64,000 nt of DNA from Carnegiea gigantea (taxonomy: Eukaryota; Streptophyta; Magnoliopsida; Caryophyllales; Cactaceae): NCBI GenBank assembly GCA_029747015.1, contig JAKOGI010000578.1, forward strand, positions 272,501 through 336,500. The letters run 5' to 3'. Below, in pieces: positions 1 to 12,842 of this stretch. Made by a program: the position numbers and the translations under genes. Position 1 is the first letter of the stretch, and each line of letters begins with the position of its first letter. The notes below the pieces were generated by a model. That model worked only from the letters and a program-made list of their open reading frames with translations, searched no databases and was not told the origin of the DNA.

Positions 1-390
1 TGTTTGGACCTTGAAAAATTTAGTGGAAAGAAAAAAAAATTGAGAAAGTTACTTTTTTTCTTGTGTTTGGCTTAGAGAAAATCACAAAGAAAAAAAATAT
101 GGAGGAAAGTTAGGTGGAAAATTTGCTAGAAATAAGTGATAAAATTTTCCTCATAAAATTGTGAGGACAGTTTGAGAAAAATTTTCAAGCTCCTCCAATC
201 TCACATCACTTAGATGATATCAATATGATTTAAGTAGTTCATTAACATTCAAATTTTTATCAAAATTCTTATATTTTTTTCTCAATCCAAACAAGAGAAA
301 AAAACTCATTTTCTCCCTACTTTTTTTTCCTTCACATTTTTTTCCTTCAACTTTTCTTTCTACTAAATTTTCTAAGGACCAAACAGAGCC
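1..390. mobile_element. Tourist-like (PIF/Harbinger-type) MITE, left tip cut by window edge
   Basis: Both ends carry terminal inverted repeats: the left starts TGTTTGGACCTTGAAAAATT and the right, read on the other strand, gives GGCTCTGTTTGGTCCTTAGA, so the two match over about 30 bp with a few mismatches. The right tip is followed directly by TAA (391-393), the usual 3-bp Tourist target site. The middle is AT-rich with no coding capacity. The outermost few bases of the left repeat and the left TAA fall outside the window, so the full length is unknown. Superfamily is inferred from the tip sequence and TAA only. Confidence 0.75.
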
Positions 391-415
391 TAAAGCATTT
401 ATAGATTCATATTGA

Positions 416-566
416 TGTTACAGCCATAGCATAAAAATTTTGTGAGCATTAAAGCACTATGACTATGTCTAACCAATCCAAACCCTAGGTTTGCTCTATT
501 GGAATTTGAGCAGAAAGTAGGTTTAACTTCCACCCTATTCTAGGAATTGCATAAGCATCGCCTTAG
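416..566 (+). mobile_element. Left piece of an old gypsy-type 5' LTR
   Basis: The sequence opens TGTTACAG and continues without a gene to the CTTAG duplicated by the Athila-A insertion. Joined in thought to 55432-57021, it makes an LTR of about 1.74 kb that begins TGTTACAG and ends GGTACA, followed by an iMet-like primer site. The left boundary is inferred from the TG start only; no matching 3' LTR is in the window. Confidence 0.5.
562..566. repeat. Target-site duplication of Athila-A, left copy (CTTAG)
   Basis: CTTAG lies directly left of the Athila-A 3' LTR and again directly right of its 5' LTR at 55427-55431. This places 567-55426 as one composite insertion. Confidence 0.85.
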
Positions 567-2664
567 TGTAAGACGTGTCGCAGTGTCTACAAATTAAATA
601 ACCCAAATACGCTTGTAATTATATGTTAAGAACTATAGATAGGGCAAGTAGAGTCGATCCCACGAGGAAATAGATTTAAGTTACAAAGCAATGAACTCAA
701 ATTGAAAAGACACAAAACGACAAATTACTGACTCAAAAATTCAATTTATTAGCACACCTAACATACGAATTAAATTCTGAAAATTTAATGCAAAATGTGT
801 AAAAATGTATCAAATCTGATTCTAAAATTTTAGATTTTTTTTACCAAATATTTCACCCAAAAACAATTTTTAACTAAAAACGGCAGAAAAATCACAACAA
901 ACTCGAAACAGATTCAATAAATTCTCTAAAACTTTCCGTGACTCCCTAAAATTGTAATTAACCACAATAAAAAGAATGGATTAAAACTAAAATTTTTAAC
1001 TAAATAAAACAATAAAAATAAGACACAAAAATCTGTTGCAAATAAAATAAACAGAATATAAAAAAAATCTAAACTAAAGACTACTACGACTCTATTACTC
1101 AAACAATCATGAAAACTTAACCTGAGGGAGGGGTAATTGGATAAAATATAATAATATCAAATTAATCAATTAACTTAATGAATACCCAAGTTATAAACTA
1201 ATTTCGCAGAATAAAAGAAGACAAATCTCACCCAATGAGAAAATTGCTTGACCAAAATATATATATTTTACCATGTTCCATTATTCAATAATTGATACAC
1301 ATATTATATTTCCTGAATAGTTAAATTGTAGGTTAAGAACGTTCGGAACCCCTATTTTCTCTTACTGTTTAATACACTCCAGAACGTCTAAGGATGAATT
1401 CTATTAAGTCATTCAACTTATTACTGTGCAGCATAACAAATTAAAGACTCAATGCATTAGGATTTAGGAAAACTTCATCTAACCTAAACCATTAAATCCT
1501 CTACAGCAGATTCATGTAATTTAGACCTAAGTTGATTCTTTTAACCTTAATAGTCAAAAGTTGTTACTAGTTAACACTATTTGAATGTTAGAATTATTTA
1601 GGTGGCCAAACAAAAATAATTCAACATTCAACATTAAACAATTATTCCAAATCAACTTAGATTATTCGCATAAACATAATATAAAATTTAAGCACATAAA
1701 ACTTATCTCAAAAAGAATAACTTCACATGGTAAACTATAACATTAGGTCAAGCAAAATACTAAACTAACCTAACATGGCAATACTAAAACAGATGCCTTT
1801 AATACATAACACCAAAATGAAAAAAAAAAAAAAAAGAAGAGAGTGAAACGAATGAAACAGACCAACACCAAAATGATGATTTAAGACGAGTATGATTCTG
1901 CTGATGGTTTCGATGGATTTTGATGATGGTTGAGATGATATATATGATGATGATGATGATGAAAGTTCTGCCGTGAGATGGTGATGATGAATATGACGAT
2001 GATGGTGTTTTTCGATGATGATCGTTTCTGATGATGGTGCTTTTTGATGATCATTTCTGATGATGGTGCTGTTGCTTTTAAAATAAGGATGATGGAGCTG
2101 CTCACCGTGGATTATTGTGATGATGTGGTGATGCGCGAGTTGGGGAGGAGATCAAGGTGTGGCATGAGTTTTTGTGGCTGTTCATTGGGCGTGGAGAAGA
2201 AAAAGGAGAAAATCAAGGGCGGCGGGTTAAGATGGGTCATGGCTGCGGTTTTAAATTTTTTTTTTTTTTTTGGTGGGTTAATGATAAAAGGGCTTGGGCT
2301 TAAATCCCCTTGGCGAATTTCCATTTTCGACATTACTTCATCTTTTTTCCGCAACTTGCCTATTCATTGCCTTGGAATGAGGCGTTGTTAATAATTCTTC
2401 CCTTGTTCCATTTAACCTGAAAAATAAAGAAAAAAAATATAGTAAGTAGCACATTAATATCAAATTGAAAATTGGCCCAATATTAATATTTTAGCCCACA
2501 ATTATAATTACAACTTAAATTAAGTCCAATCACTCATGTTTTCATATTTACCATTATTTTTCCATAAATATACAAATGCAACCAAATATGCAACTATATG
2601 CCACAAATAATAAAAATATCTAAGTAAATAAGGATAGAATAAATATGAAAACAAAGCGCTAACA
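567..2664 (-). repeat. Athila-A 3' LTR
   Basis: On the minus strand it starts TGTTAGCGC and ends CTTACA. The same LTR recurs in this window at 26372-28461, 28754-41703 (interrupted), 47611-49690, 49702-51388 (partial) and 53328-55426. It contains a GAT/ATC trinucleotide-rich stretch (about 1935-2060) and an A/T-rich remainder. Several short histidine-rich ORFs here are low-complexity artefacts. Confidence 0.9.
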
Positions 2665-2678
2665 AATACCCCCACACT
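2665..2678 (-). other. Polypurine tract of Athila-A
   Basis: On the minus strand AGTGTGGGGGTATT directly precedes the TGTTAG start of the 3' LTR. This is the expected position for plus-strand priming. Confidence 0.8.
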
Positions 2679-2817
2679 TTGACTTTTGTCGCTCTCGACA
2701 AATTTATTAACCTAAACTAAGAATAAAATAAAAATAAAATCACCCACTTTCGTAGGGATCACGATTGCACTGAGCATGTGCAACAAGTCCTTTAAACCTC
2801 CGGGTGGCCCACGGTAG
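2679..2817 (-). mobile_element. Athila-A 3' internal non-coding end, part 1
   Basis: Non-coding sequence ending in GGTAG (2813-2817), where LARD-1 is inserted. It resumes after 19930. The uninterrupted version of this stretch is visible at 28462-28690 in another Athila fragment, which confirms the insertion point. Confidence 0.85.
2813..2817. repeat. Target-site duplication of LARD-1, left copy (GGTAG)
   Basis: GGTAG occurs at 2813-2817 and 19931-19935, immediately outside the LARD-1 LTRs. The empty-site version in a sister Athila fragment near 28612 reads ...CAGTAGGACGAG with a single copy. Confidence 0.9.
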
Positions 2818-5800
2818 TGTAACGGCCCGAACCTAATATTCATTTTAATTACATTGAATCATCTTAAGTACCAATTAATCAAGTTGGGCACCGTATTTCA
2901 ATTCAGTAGTTTCTATATATGTTTATATATATTTGTGCATTGCAGGTTGAAACGATAACGTGGCCTCATAAATTGATTTTGTTATGTTCCTAAAAAATTC
3001 GTTAAAATTTTAATGAATAATTCAACGTCCGTTAAAATAAAGATGCATTCTCCCAAAAATTTTACACTAGCAAATAATGATTAATTCAATTGTTTGTATA
3101 TGTATGTATGTAATTAGGGGAAAAATCTGAAGGAAAAAAAAAAAAGAAAGGAAAAAAAGGAGAAGAGAACCGACATAACTCAAAATAAACCAGGCACCTA
3201 AACATTTTCCTCTGCTTTTTTCTTCACAGCCCACGACACACCCCCCTTTTACTCTTCTTTGCTCTGCCCGACGCTCACCATCTGCCGGCTATTCACCGGC
3301 CACACGTCGCCACCCATCGCCAGCCATCTACAACCCCAGTCACTGACCACACCACCAGCCAGCACCATCACTCCCTCAACTCTTTCGACCCCTTGCACTG
3401 CGCGGCCCCTTCCCCTCTGTTGGTCACGTGTCGACGGCCGGGACATGCCAGCAGCTGCCGAACGCCGGCCGTTCTGACTGCCGTCCACCACTACCCAACA
3501 ACATCACCATCTCCTTCCTCTTGCTCAAACTCCAATTTGGAGTGAAAGGTGTGAAACCCTAACCTCTCCTAATTTGGGTTTGATTGTTTGTGATTCAATT
3601 TTTGTGAATACTGATATAGTTAGTTTGAATATCTATCAAATTGCAGTGTTCTTGAACTTTGATTGAAAAATTAAGTGGATAAGGTGGGGATGGGGATAAA
3701 CGTGGTATTGGGAATGTGATTTTTGGGTGTAAGGGTTGGGAGTGATCATGTTATTTTGATGAGATTGAGATTGATTTCAATGAACAATTGAATGAAATTA
3801 GTGAATTATATATGCTGGACGTGTGTGTTATTTTGGAGACTTAAGACGAAATTTGGTTATAATTGATTGAAAATTTAGAGCATGTGTATGTGCAATATTA
3901 TCATGGGTATGGAAATTTAACGTTTATGGCTTAAATGAAGTTTAAGCTAATTATGCTAATTTATTGGTGTTAATGAATTAAGTGATGATTATATCAACAT
4001 ATATATGTATATATATGTGCAAGGTTAATGAGTTCAAGCATACCATGAACATAGTGGCTAAGTGAGAAAAAAATTGAGGGAGATGGGTGGAGTTATGTAT
4101 ATTGAATGTGTGGATATATGTAATGAAATGAAGGTGTGGGTTGTGTTATGATCACGGCTTATTCAAAAATACAAGTTTGGTTGTGGATGATTTATGGTTT
4201 CAGTGAATTATAATAAATAATCGAATGGAATTAACGAGAATTATGTATATTTGGGGTGGTTTTATAAGTATATGACATGACCTATTTTCCAAATATGGAC
4301 GGTGGAGAGAATGGAGGGAGATATAGTGACTTTGAATGTTTGCAAATCATGAACTAAGTGTGGGTTACTTTGATTCTAGGGTTTGGTAATTAAAGGAAGG
4401 AATTGTTTATTGGATTGTTGAGATTAGTAGCGTAATTAAACTCTTGAGATTAATTTGAGAAATGAAAAACGGGTTTTTATATAAGAATTAAATGGAACTA
4501 TTAATTTGGGATTTTGGAAAACAAATTAGGTATGAGATGGATATGGGAGACTAATTTAGAAATCATTGGACGAATTTTAGGAGTGAATTGGGTTGAACTC
4601 CTATGACACAGTAAAAGGGTAAGGTAACTGGGGTAGAATGGATGCTAAAGATTAATTACGTGCTTGGGTATCTTTAAGAGAGGAGTAAAGATTAATTCTT
4701 GTTGAATGTTGGGGAATGAAGTATGTCTTGAGACTCAAATGAATAAACAGGATCAGAGCTCATTTAAAGGAGAAAAAATATCTTCAATTGGTATAGGAAA
4801 GCATGGTGTGACATCGGAAATCGAGCTAGAACCGCAAGTCGAGTTAGTAACTTAATCCCTCATAACTAAATCTCTATAGCTAACCATAATATCTCTTTTC
4901 ATAATGATCGTAATAATAATGGAAAGGAAATTCATGACAATATCAAGCATGACATCCAACACCACTAACGGCAATGACTATAATAGGTTTATTGATAATA
5001 ACATCACTATTTATAACACTATGAGTAGTAATATTAAGGCCTATCATAGCTCAATAATATAAATATCATTTACGATAGCAATAACGTCGATATTAATAAA
5101 CTCAGGACGAGTCACACTGTCATGCCTTCATGACATTTAGTAAAGGAGGGCTAGTAATATCAAAAAGAGGAACAAAAACAAAATAAAATCAAACCTAGTT
5201 AATAACATTTGTAATGCAAATGATTAACACAGAGGTCAAGGGATTTAAATTAAATTATTAATTAAACCAAGAAACTCAATTAAACTCCTTAATCTTGCAC
5301 TAATCGCACAAATAACATATTTGAAACAGGAGTGAGGCTACCTCTGTCGTTTCAAGCTGCCAATGCACATTCGCTATTACAAGGGAGAGAGAATATCAAA
5401 GACCAGGTATGTACATTGCCTATGTTCTTCAAAAACTCACAAGTTTCTCAGCAATGAAAAATTAATACAAGATTCATTTAATGAACCAATTTCTCAATGT
5501 TTTGTCACATAAACAAGTGGCCCCACCAATCATCAATCATCAGGGCTTATACCCTTCAATTTACCCACGCGACTATAACTCAGGCCCTTCGATCATCCTG
5601 GGAGGTGTGCACCTATCTCAAGATCGCATCAAGACGTACGTCGACCAAGGGGTCTACTTTCAGATAATAATCAGCAAAGCAGTTTTACATGTACATTCTC
5701 TTTCTCCTGTTTGCAAACTAAAATGTTTTTGAAATGTAGCTGGGCCAACTAGTTTCACATAAAACTTATTTCACTGCATAGGAATGTACGTGATGAGCTT

Positions 5801-6225
5801 CGACTCATCATTCGAATGTTTTTATGTTTTCTATTTTAGGTAAAAGATCCATAAACGCTCATCCTCCTGGCAAACCAGAAGGTAGCAAGAAGTGAACGAC
5901 AGTTGTAGTTTTGATTGGGCATAGCTAGCCTAAGTCTCACAGTGATGGTAGGTAGCATTCTGGAGAACTGCTTAAAGTTGTGCTTTTGAAACTGTGGGGT
6001 TGGTAATACTTAGAGTTGATCTGCCAAGTCATCACATCCATTATGAACTGCATGAATAGACAAATGTTTACTTGTGTTTCCAAAAGTACAGTAAATCATA
6101 TAGCCTTGTTCCGTCATGGAACGGCAGTAATGTCTTCAATCAAATTGAAAGTCTTCCACTGCAAAGTAATAATAAATTAGTAGTTAAAGTGGAGTGATCA
6201 GGCATTGGCAATTGGGGGCATTACA
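2818..6225 (+). repeat. LARD-1 5' LTR
   Basis: It begins TGTAACGGCC and ends GCATTACA, followed by the primer site. It contains a GC-rich, proline-coding-looking patch (about 3230-3545) inside AT-rich DNA, plus TATATATGTATATATATG-type runs near 4000. The 3' LTR carries the same features. The GC-rich patch may be the transcribed leader region, but no start site can be shown. Confidence 0.9.
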
Positions 6226-6229
6226 GTTG

Positions 6230-6246
6230 TGGTATCAGAGTCAGGT
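6230..6246 (+). other. LARD-1 primer-binding site (iMet tRNA)
   Basis: TGGTATCAGAGTCAGGT matches the start of the standard plant iMet primer site TGGTATCAGAGC with one change (T at position 12). Confidence 0.85.
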
Positions 6247-9200
6247 TAAGCATCACTGTGAGCTATAGGGATGTCTATGAGTTAGGCTGGGTCCGTGAAG
6301 TGAATGTTTGACCAGGAGTTCATATATATAAGTGCATCATGGGGATGTTTTAGAAAACATTTACCTGGCCTTAATCCTTCAATAATAAGACCAATGGCAT
6401 AGTTAAATAATATCTTGGGGATTCCATCGCTATCAAAGTAGAGCGAGGATGCATTTAGTCAACTTCTTAGTGACGTATGTATTCCAGAGAAGTATACTAA
6501 GTTCATAGCAAATTTTGTGGAATTTTGGGTTGCCCATTTCAGTTACTAGGAGACTTTCAACCTAGAGAATTGGTTTTATTAAGATGTGTTGAATATTTAA
6601 TGTCTGGGTATCATGAGGTTTCAGATATTGCGAGAAGGTAAAGTATGCAAACTCTTATATGATCCAATGTGGTGCTGAACTATATTATATTTGTTAGACC
6701 GGAGGAATGTACTTTGCAACAATATTTATAGGTTGGATTATTATGAAATATCCATTGCAAAGTTGCAGAAATGGGAATGTTTGAGGGCCTCTCATATCGT
6801 CATGGATGATCTGCAATAATCAATTAGTATCATGAATCTGGTGTTGACAATTCAGTAGCTTATGTAGTGCTATTTGATCTTATATGGGTTGTACATGTCA
6901 AGATAAGGTGTTACGCAAAGGAGGTGTTTCCCTTAAAGATGTCTTCAGGTTATGTGAACTTAGGTGAGCTACTGATTGTTGGGTATATACAATTCTTTAT
7001 ACCCTAAGAGCATGTGTTGTAGTGATGAAGGTAGTAAATAATAAAGAGATGGAAGATATTTCGACTTGAGATGTTGATGGACGTCTTGATTCGGAGTCAT
7101 TGACCCAAATTACATAAACCAAAAAAATGTCTCAATCTAGGTGATATGGACCTTGAAAACGTTGGAAATGTGTAAAGGAAAAACTCTTTTTGAGGTTCGA
7201 AATTCTATAGTTTGGTTGGGTTGTAAGGTCCACACTTATTATGAGGGTAAAACAATCCTTAGGAACACCTGGAGATTTCTATGGAAAGATTCTAAGCCCA
7301 AGATATTCATATGAGGTTTTAAGGAGATAGTATAAATAGTCTCTCTTATTATAAAGGGTTAGGTCATGAGTGCTGAGGGGCTAAGCTATACTCATTAGAT
7401 TGAGCAAAATAACTTAATTAGGGAAGATTATACCTTGTGGAGCATCGGGTGATTTGATAAGCAAGCCCCTGAGGATTAACAAGGATTAGGGGGGAAAAAA
7501 GGGAGAGAAAGAAAGAGAAAGGGTGAGAAGAAGGGCACTTAGACCTTGGGCTTGTCAAGTAACAAGAGTGAGGGTCCAATTTTAAGTACGCTCATTTTGG
7601 TAAAAGACGATAATCTACAGAAGTGAAGCTATAGGGAAAAGGCTTGAGGATATACCAAATATGTCGATGGGTTCATTTCTTTTGAATATGGGAAACTCTA
7701 GAAGTCATAATTTATATTTTCGTCAAAGGCAAATAAGATTTTGGGGGATAAATAATCCTTGGAGAAGCATAATAAGTACAGTTGCTATTGGGATTGAACT
7801 TAGGGCACTTGTTGACACATCACAGTTTATGTTGGTAAGAAATTGAAAGTGGTAAGTTGAGCATATATATCTGCATATTGCATGGACTTCATAGAAGCTT
7901 TACTAATGATTTTATGAGATTGAGATGTCAAATTCAAAAGAGCATTATCACGGCACAACTCCAGGTACAATAACAAAGGATTGTGGGGTATTAAGATCCA
8001 TGAGATATTTGTATACGGATTGAAACCTAGGCAACTTTCTTTTGAGCTTCCAAATCCTCGAAACTTCATCTGCATCAGTTCCTGTATTGATCCAAATGAG
8101 TTTACAGTGACCTTGGATCAACTAATATTAAACTCCCCTTGTCAGATCTTATTGCATAACTTAGCATCCTTCTATACCTCTGTGGTTACCCCCTAAAACT
8201 CGCTACCCCTTTGTTATGCAATAACATAATTCAATTTGTCATTCCTTTTCATTCACCTTAAGCTTGCAAACCTTTTCACTGTTGCTGCAACCATACTTCA
8301 TTACATATCTTTGCCCTTATTGTGCATTTCATTCCAGATAATTAGCAGCCACTAATTTTAGTTTCTTGAAGTATAGAACCATCCAAAGCTGCTGCTAAAA
8401 TCATTCAACTTATTGTTTCATTAACTTGTATTCATCCTCTTCCAGCCAAGTCAATGCTAGCTGAAGGTAATCAGATCTTCCGGTCTCTTTAAGTTGCTAA
8501 TTAAAGAGTATATTCCTCATCCCATTTACTGTTCTGTAATTGTTCTTTTAGTATTGCTACCAAACATCATCTTTATCTTCCCTCAATTCCTGTGAATCCT
8601 CATTTAACTCACCTGAGTGTGTCGATCCTAACTCCAAACTCAAATTCAGTATAAAAAGAAAGAAAAAGAAAAATAAATAAGAGCAATAACGCACCTTCCA
8701 TTCCAAGATTCCGAAAAATTCATAGCCATCGTTACTTTGACCATCTTATGACAATCCCTTCCTTACTAATCATTTCTAACTTCACTGTGTAATTCTTTCA
8801 TGGGCAATGACTCACTTGACTACCATCTTTCATCACTCTTATTCGTCGATATCTTCATCTTTCACGTTAAATTTAAACTTCGCAAACCTTTGACTAGTCC
8901 AAGGATGAAGAGCTAAGCATAGTTTGAACACAATAATAATCACCCAATCTTGCATTTTCAGAAACCTTGAAAATGTCATATAAGAGAAATGGTTCATTCC
9001 CCTTCTATTTCCCTGTTTCCTTATGTTTCCAATGCTGGCTGGTACAGTTCAATATATGTATGCCAAGTTAAAACCATTCTTTGCTTCGAAAAGGGGTTGT
9101 ATGTGCACATATAGAAGTGGGATGGTATACTCTGCATGTTAACTTGAGAGTTAACAACGTATTGCAACATAATTTAAGTTCAAGAGCTTGTATAAGCCAA

Positions 9201-9765
9201 ATACTGAAGTCTTGTAATGCATATCGTTCATGGGTTGCTCTGTATGGCTATGTGAGCCAATTATTGTTTATTTTTGGGATGTAAACCCCAGCACTCCGGA
9301 TGTGTTATCTGTTGAGTTGTACTTTTCATTTCATTTCTACCATTGAACTGTATTGAAAGAGTTACTCCGGGTGCGTGGCTCGTCGAGTTGTGATCTCCAG
9401 CGTGTAGCCGTTGAGCTTGATTAGTATCCTTCTATATTTCTATCCAATGCAGGAATTTAATGTAAGGCTTTAAGTCTGGAAAATGGTCAGTTTTTAGGAG
9501 AAACTCTGTCCATCTCACCCAGAATTTAAGAAAACACTAACCTCCCTAGAGTTAAGGGGCGTTACATGATGATAAAACCCAGTAATTTATACATTAGATT
9601 TACCAACAGAACTTGAACACATACAAAAGGTTTTCACATCTCACAGCTTAGAAAATATGTTTCAGATCCATATCATATCACCATAATAGCACGAATGCCC
9701 ATAGTATTTGAAGCACGGTAAAGGTTTCTTTAAAACTGTAAGTTTCAAGGACGAAACTTATTTTT

Positions 9766-9776
9766 AAGGGGGAGGC
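9766..9776 (+). other. LARD-1 polypurine tract
   Basis: AAGGGGGAGGC sits directly before TGTAACGACC, the start of the 3' LTR. Confidence 0.85.
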
Positions 9777-11319
9777 TGTAACGACCTGAACCTAATATTC
9801 ACTTTAATTACATTGAATCATCTGAAGTACTAATTAATCAAGTTGGACGCCGCATTTCAATTCAGCAGTTTCTATATATGTATATATATATTTGTGCATT
9901 ACAGGTTGAAACGACAACGTGGCCTCAGAAATGAATTTTGTTATGTTCCTAAATAATTCATAAAAATTTTAATGAATAATTCAACGTCCGTTAAAACAAA
10001 GATGCATTCTCCCTTTACACTAGCAAATAATGATCATTTCAATTGTTTGTATATGTATGTATGTAATTAGGGGAAAAATCTGGAAAAAAAAAAGAGAGAG
10101 AAGAGAACCGACATAACTCAAAATAAACCAGGCACCCAACCATTTTCCTCCGCCTTTTTCTTCGCAGCCCATGACACACCCCCCTTTTCCTCTTCTTTGC
10201 TCTGCACGACGCTCACCATCTGCCGGCTACTCACCGGCCACCCGTCGCCACCCATCGCTGGCCATCGACAACCCTAGTCGCCGACCACACCACCAGCCAA
10301 CACCATCACTCCCTCAACTCTTTCGACCCCCTGTATTGCGCGGCCCATTCCCCTCTATTGGTCACGCGTCGACGGCCGGGACACGCCAGCAGCTGCCGAA
10401 CGCCGGCCGTTCTGACTGCCGTCCACCACTACCCAACAACATCACCATCTCCTTCCTCTTGCTCAAACTCCAATTTGGAGTGAAAGGTGTGAAACCCTAA
10501 CATCTCCTAATTTGGGTTTGATTGTTTGTGATTCAATTTTTATGAATACTGACATAGTTAGTTTGAATATCTATTAAATTGCAGTTTTCTTGAACTTTGA
10601 TTGAAAAATTAAGTGGATAAGGTGGGGATGGGGATAAATGTGGTATTGGGAATGTGATTTTTGGGTGTAAGGGTTGGGAGTGATCATGTTATTTTGATGA
10701 GATTGAGATTGATTTCAATGAACAATTGAATGAAATTAGTGAATTATATATGCTGGACGTGTGTGTTGTTTTGGAGACTTGAGATGAAATTTGGTTATAA
10801 TTGATAGAAAATTTGGAGCATGTGTATGTGCAATATTATCATGGGTATGGAAATTTAAGGTTTATGGCTTAAATGAAGTTTAAGCTAATTATGTTGATTT
10901 ATTGGTGTTAATGAATTAAGTGATGATGATATCGACATATATATGTATATATATGTGCAAGGTTAATGAGTTCAAGCATACCATGAACATAGTGGCAAAG
11001 TGAGAAAAAAATCGAAGGAGATGGGCGGAGTTATGTATATTGAATGTGTGGATATATGTAATGAAATAAAGGTGTGGGTTATGTTATAATCACGGGTTAT
11101 TCAAAAATACAAGTTTAATTGTGGATGATTTATGGTTTCAGTGAATTATAATAAATAATCAAATGGAATTAACGAGAATTATGTATATTTGGGGTGGTTT
11201 TATAAGTATATGACATGACCTATTTTCCAAATATGGATGGTGGAGAGAATGGAGGGAGATATGGTGACTTTGAATGTTTGCAAATCATGAACTAAGTGTG
11301 GGTTACTTTGATTCTAGGG
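9777..11319 (+). repeat. LARD-1 3' LTR, left part
   Basis: Aligns with 2818-4370 of the 5' LTR and stops at TAGGG (11315-11319), the TR-GAG target site. A 109-codon proline-rich ORF at 10171-10500 is not open in the same way in the 5' LTR copy, so I do not call it a gene. Confidence 0.9.
11315..11319. repeat. Target-site duplication of TR-GAG, left copy (TAGGG)
   Basis: TAGGG at 11315-11319 is repeated at 18081-18085. The undisturbed site in the LARD-1 5' LTR near 4375-4385 reads CTAGGGTTTGG with one copy. Confidence 0.95.
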
Positions 11320-12475
11320 TGATGCATATTTCCATATGCTTCATTTTTATTCAAGTCCAATTTCAAAGAAGAAAAGGGTCAAAGAAGATCATGCTTGGAA
11401 GTGTGCTTATTTGGTCTTATAAAGTGAGTTCAAAGACTCACGACACTATGGAGAGGTCAAAAAGAGGTTAAGCTTTGCTAGAAATTTGGCGCTGAATTCA
11501 TCCCTGCGGAACCCGATTTTTTGTGACCACTTTTGGACAAGCTCAAGTGGAACCACAACTTGAGGCTCCATATGGTTTTGAAGTTTAAGATTTCAGCTTT
11601 CAAATAAGCCCAAGTTTGTTCAATTTGGACATCATTTGATTGGGCAAAATATCACTCAAAGATACGTTGTGCTGATCCAGTCCAGTCTGAGATAGGTGCA
11701 TTGTTTGGTCCATAACTTTCAAACCGCTTATCCAAATTGAGCAAATGAGCCCATTCTGGAAAATAGACTTCCAGGGCTTTCTAACAAGACCAAGAACGCG
11801 TGATTTGGCCGAGTATTCTGGAAGTTATGCTCTGTTGAAGTTGAGGTAGTTGCAAGGATTAATGCTGGGAATATGAAGAGTCTTAGGTTACATATATTTG
11901 TGTGGCTGATATTGTGCACGTTTTAGATGCTTCTAGATGGATGTAATCAGCTGCAAAAATCCTAGAATATTCCTTGTAACCTCCCCCACCCCTTTTATGA
12001 TGAGTCTTTTCATTTTTCTTAGACTTTTCATTAGCTAGTTTTAATTGTTAGGAGTTATTTGAGTCCTTTGATTGTCTTTTGCTGAGTCTATAAAAAGGGG
12101 AGGGGCATGTGAAGCTAATCATTCAGCATTGTAAGAAATTTCCAAAGCAATACAAGTACTTTGAGTGTGTTTCTCAAAAGTGCAACTAAATTCCTAGTTG
12201 TATATCTTGAATTGTGGCAAATTCAAGTGGTGTTCTAGGTTCTCTTCCTTTTCCAATTGGAGTGATTCCTTGGTTAAGACAAGAGAATTAGCCCAAGGTA
12301 AAGTCATTGAGTGGCTCCGTGAAGGATTATCTCAATTACAAGATCTTGTTCTATTCCTTTTTCTTGTGTAGTGAAATTCTTCATCCATCTCATCCATCTT
12401 TCATTTTCTCTTCCCAATTTGGCTTATTTTGAGTTGGAGTTTGATTTGGTTCACTTGCCACCCACATCTACATCA
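11320..12475 (+). repeat. TR-GAG LTR 1
   Basis: TGATGCATAT...CTACATCA. A clear TATA box TATAAAAA is at 12089-12096, followed by GGGGAGGGGC. Confidence 0.95.
12089..12096 (+). promoter_or_regulatory. TATA box in TR-GAG LTR 1
   Basis: TATAAAAA within GAGTCTATAAAAAGGGG, conserved in LTR 3 (17696-17703) but changed to TATCAAAA in LTR 2 (14892-14899). Confidence 0.65.
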
Positions 12476-12477
12476 AT

Positions 12478-12493
12478 TGGTATCAGAGCCAGG
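12478..12493 (+). other. TR-GAG primer-binding site 1 (iMet tRNA)
   Basis: TGGTATCAGAGCCAGG begins 2 bp after LTR 1. A second copy follows LTR 2 at 15280. Confidence 0.9.
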
Positions 12494-12597
12494 TTCTTAA
12501 GTGACCCACATCACACCCACATACATCCCAAAAAGCCAAAATACAAAAAACAAAAAGAGGCACAAACCGGCAATCCGAGTCTCGAAGACCAGAGAAG

Positions 12598-12785
12598 CAG
12601 TACGGTGCCCCCGTGCCACCATACACGACCGTGCCATATCATTTTTCCAGAAATCTTCAAGTCGAGACGGAGCACGGTGCCCCCGTGCCACCAAGCACGA
12701 CCGTGCCACGGTAAGTTTCTGCATTCCTTCAAGTCGAAGCATAGCACGGCCTGCCCGTGCCCCCTTGCACGACCGTGCCACCTTT
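12598..12785 (+). repeat. GC-rich palindromic repeats in the TR-GAG leader, about 72-bp period
   Basis: Three units starting near 12599, 12672 and 12743 contain paired words such as CACGGTGCCCCCGTGCC and GCACGACCGTGCCA, each able to fold. The same three units are at about 15402-15590 in body 2. The spacing is a multiple of three and the stretch lacks stops in several frames, which explains the long but meaningless ORFs on both strands here. Confidence 0.75.
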
Positions 12786-12842
12786 GCCACAGCCAACTTT
12801 CGTTTCAAATCAATCCACGAAGAACCCTAGACCTCATCCTTT

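Larger units (their letters stand above)
6226..9776 (+). mobile_element. LARD-1 body, non-coding
   Basis: Only short ORFs (all under 100 codons) without retroviral motifs are seen. A purine-rich run is at about 7490-7540. Near 9290-9420 three imperfect copies of a CTCCGG(A/G)TGYGT...GTTGAGTTG-type unit follow each other. I found no gag zinc knuckle, DSG/DTG protease or RT motif. Confidence 0.7.

Noticed and set aside
1881..2391. Histidine/serine-rich ORFs on both strands, also at 40071-40542, 48038-48504, 50266-50596 and 54634-54990
   Set aside because: They come from the ATC/GAT trinucleotide tract of the Athila LTR, open in several frames and not conserved as proteins.
10171..10500. 109-codon proline-rich ORF in the LARD-1 3' LTR
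   Set aside because: The 5' LTR copy has a shorter, shifted version; composition only, no homology recognised.
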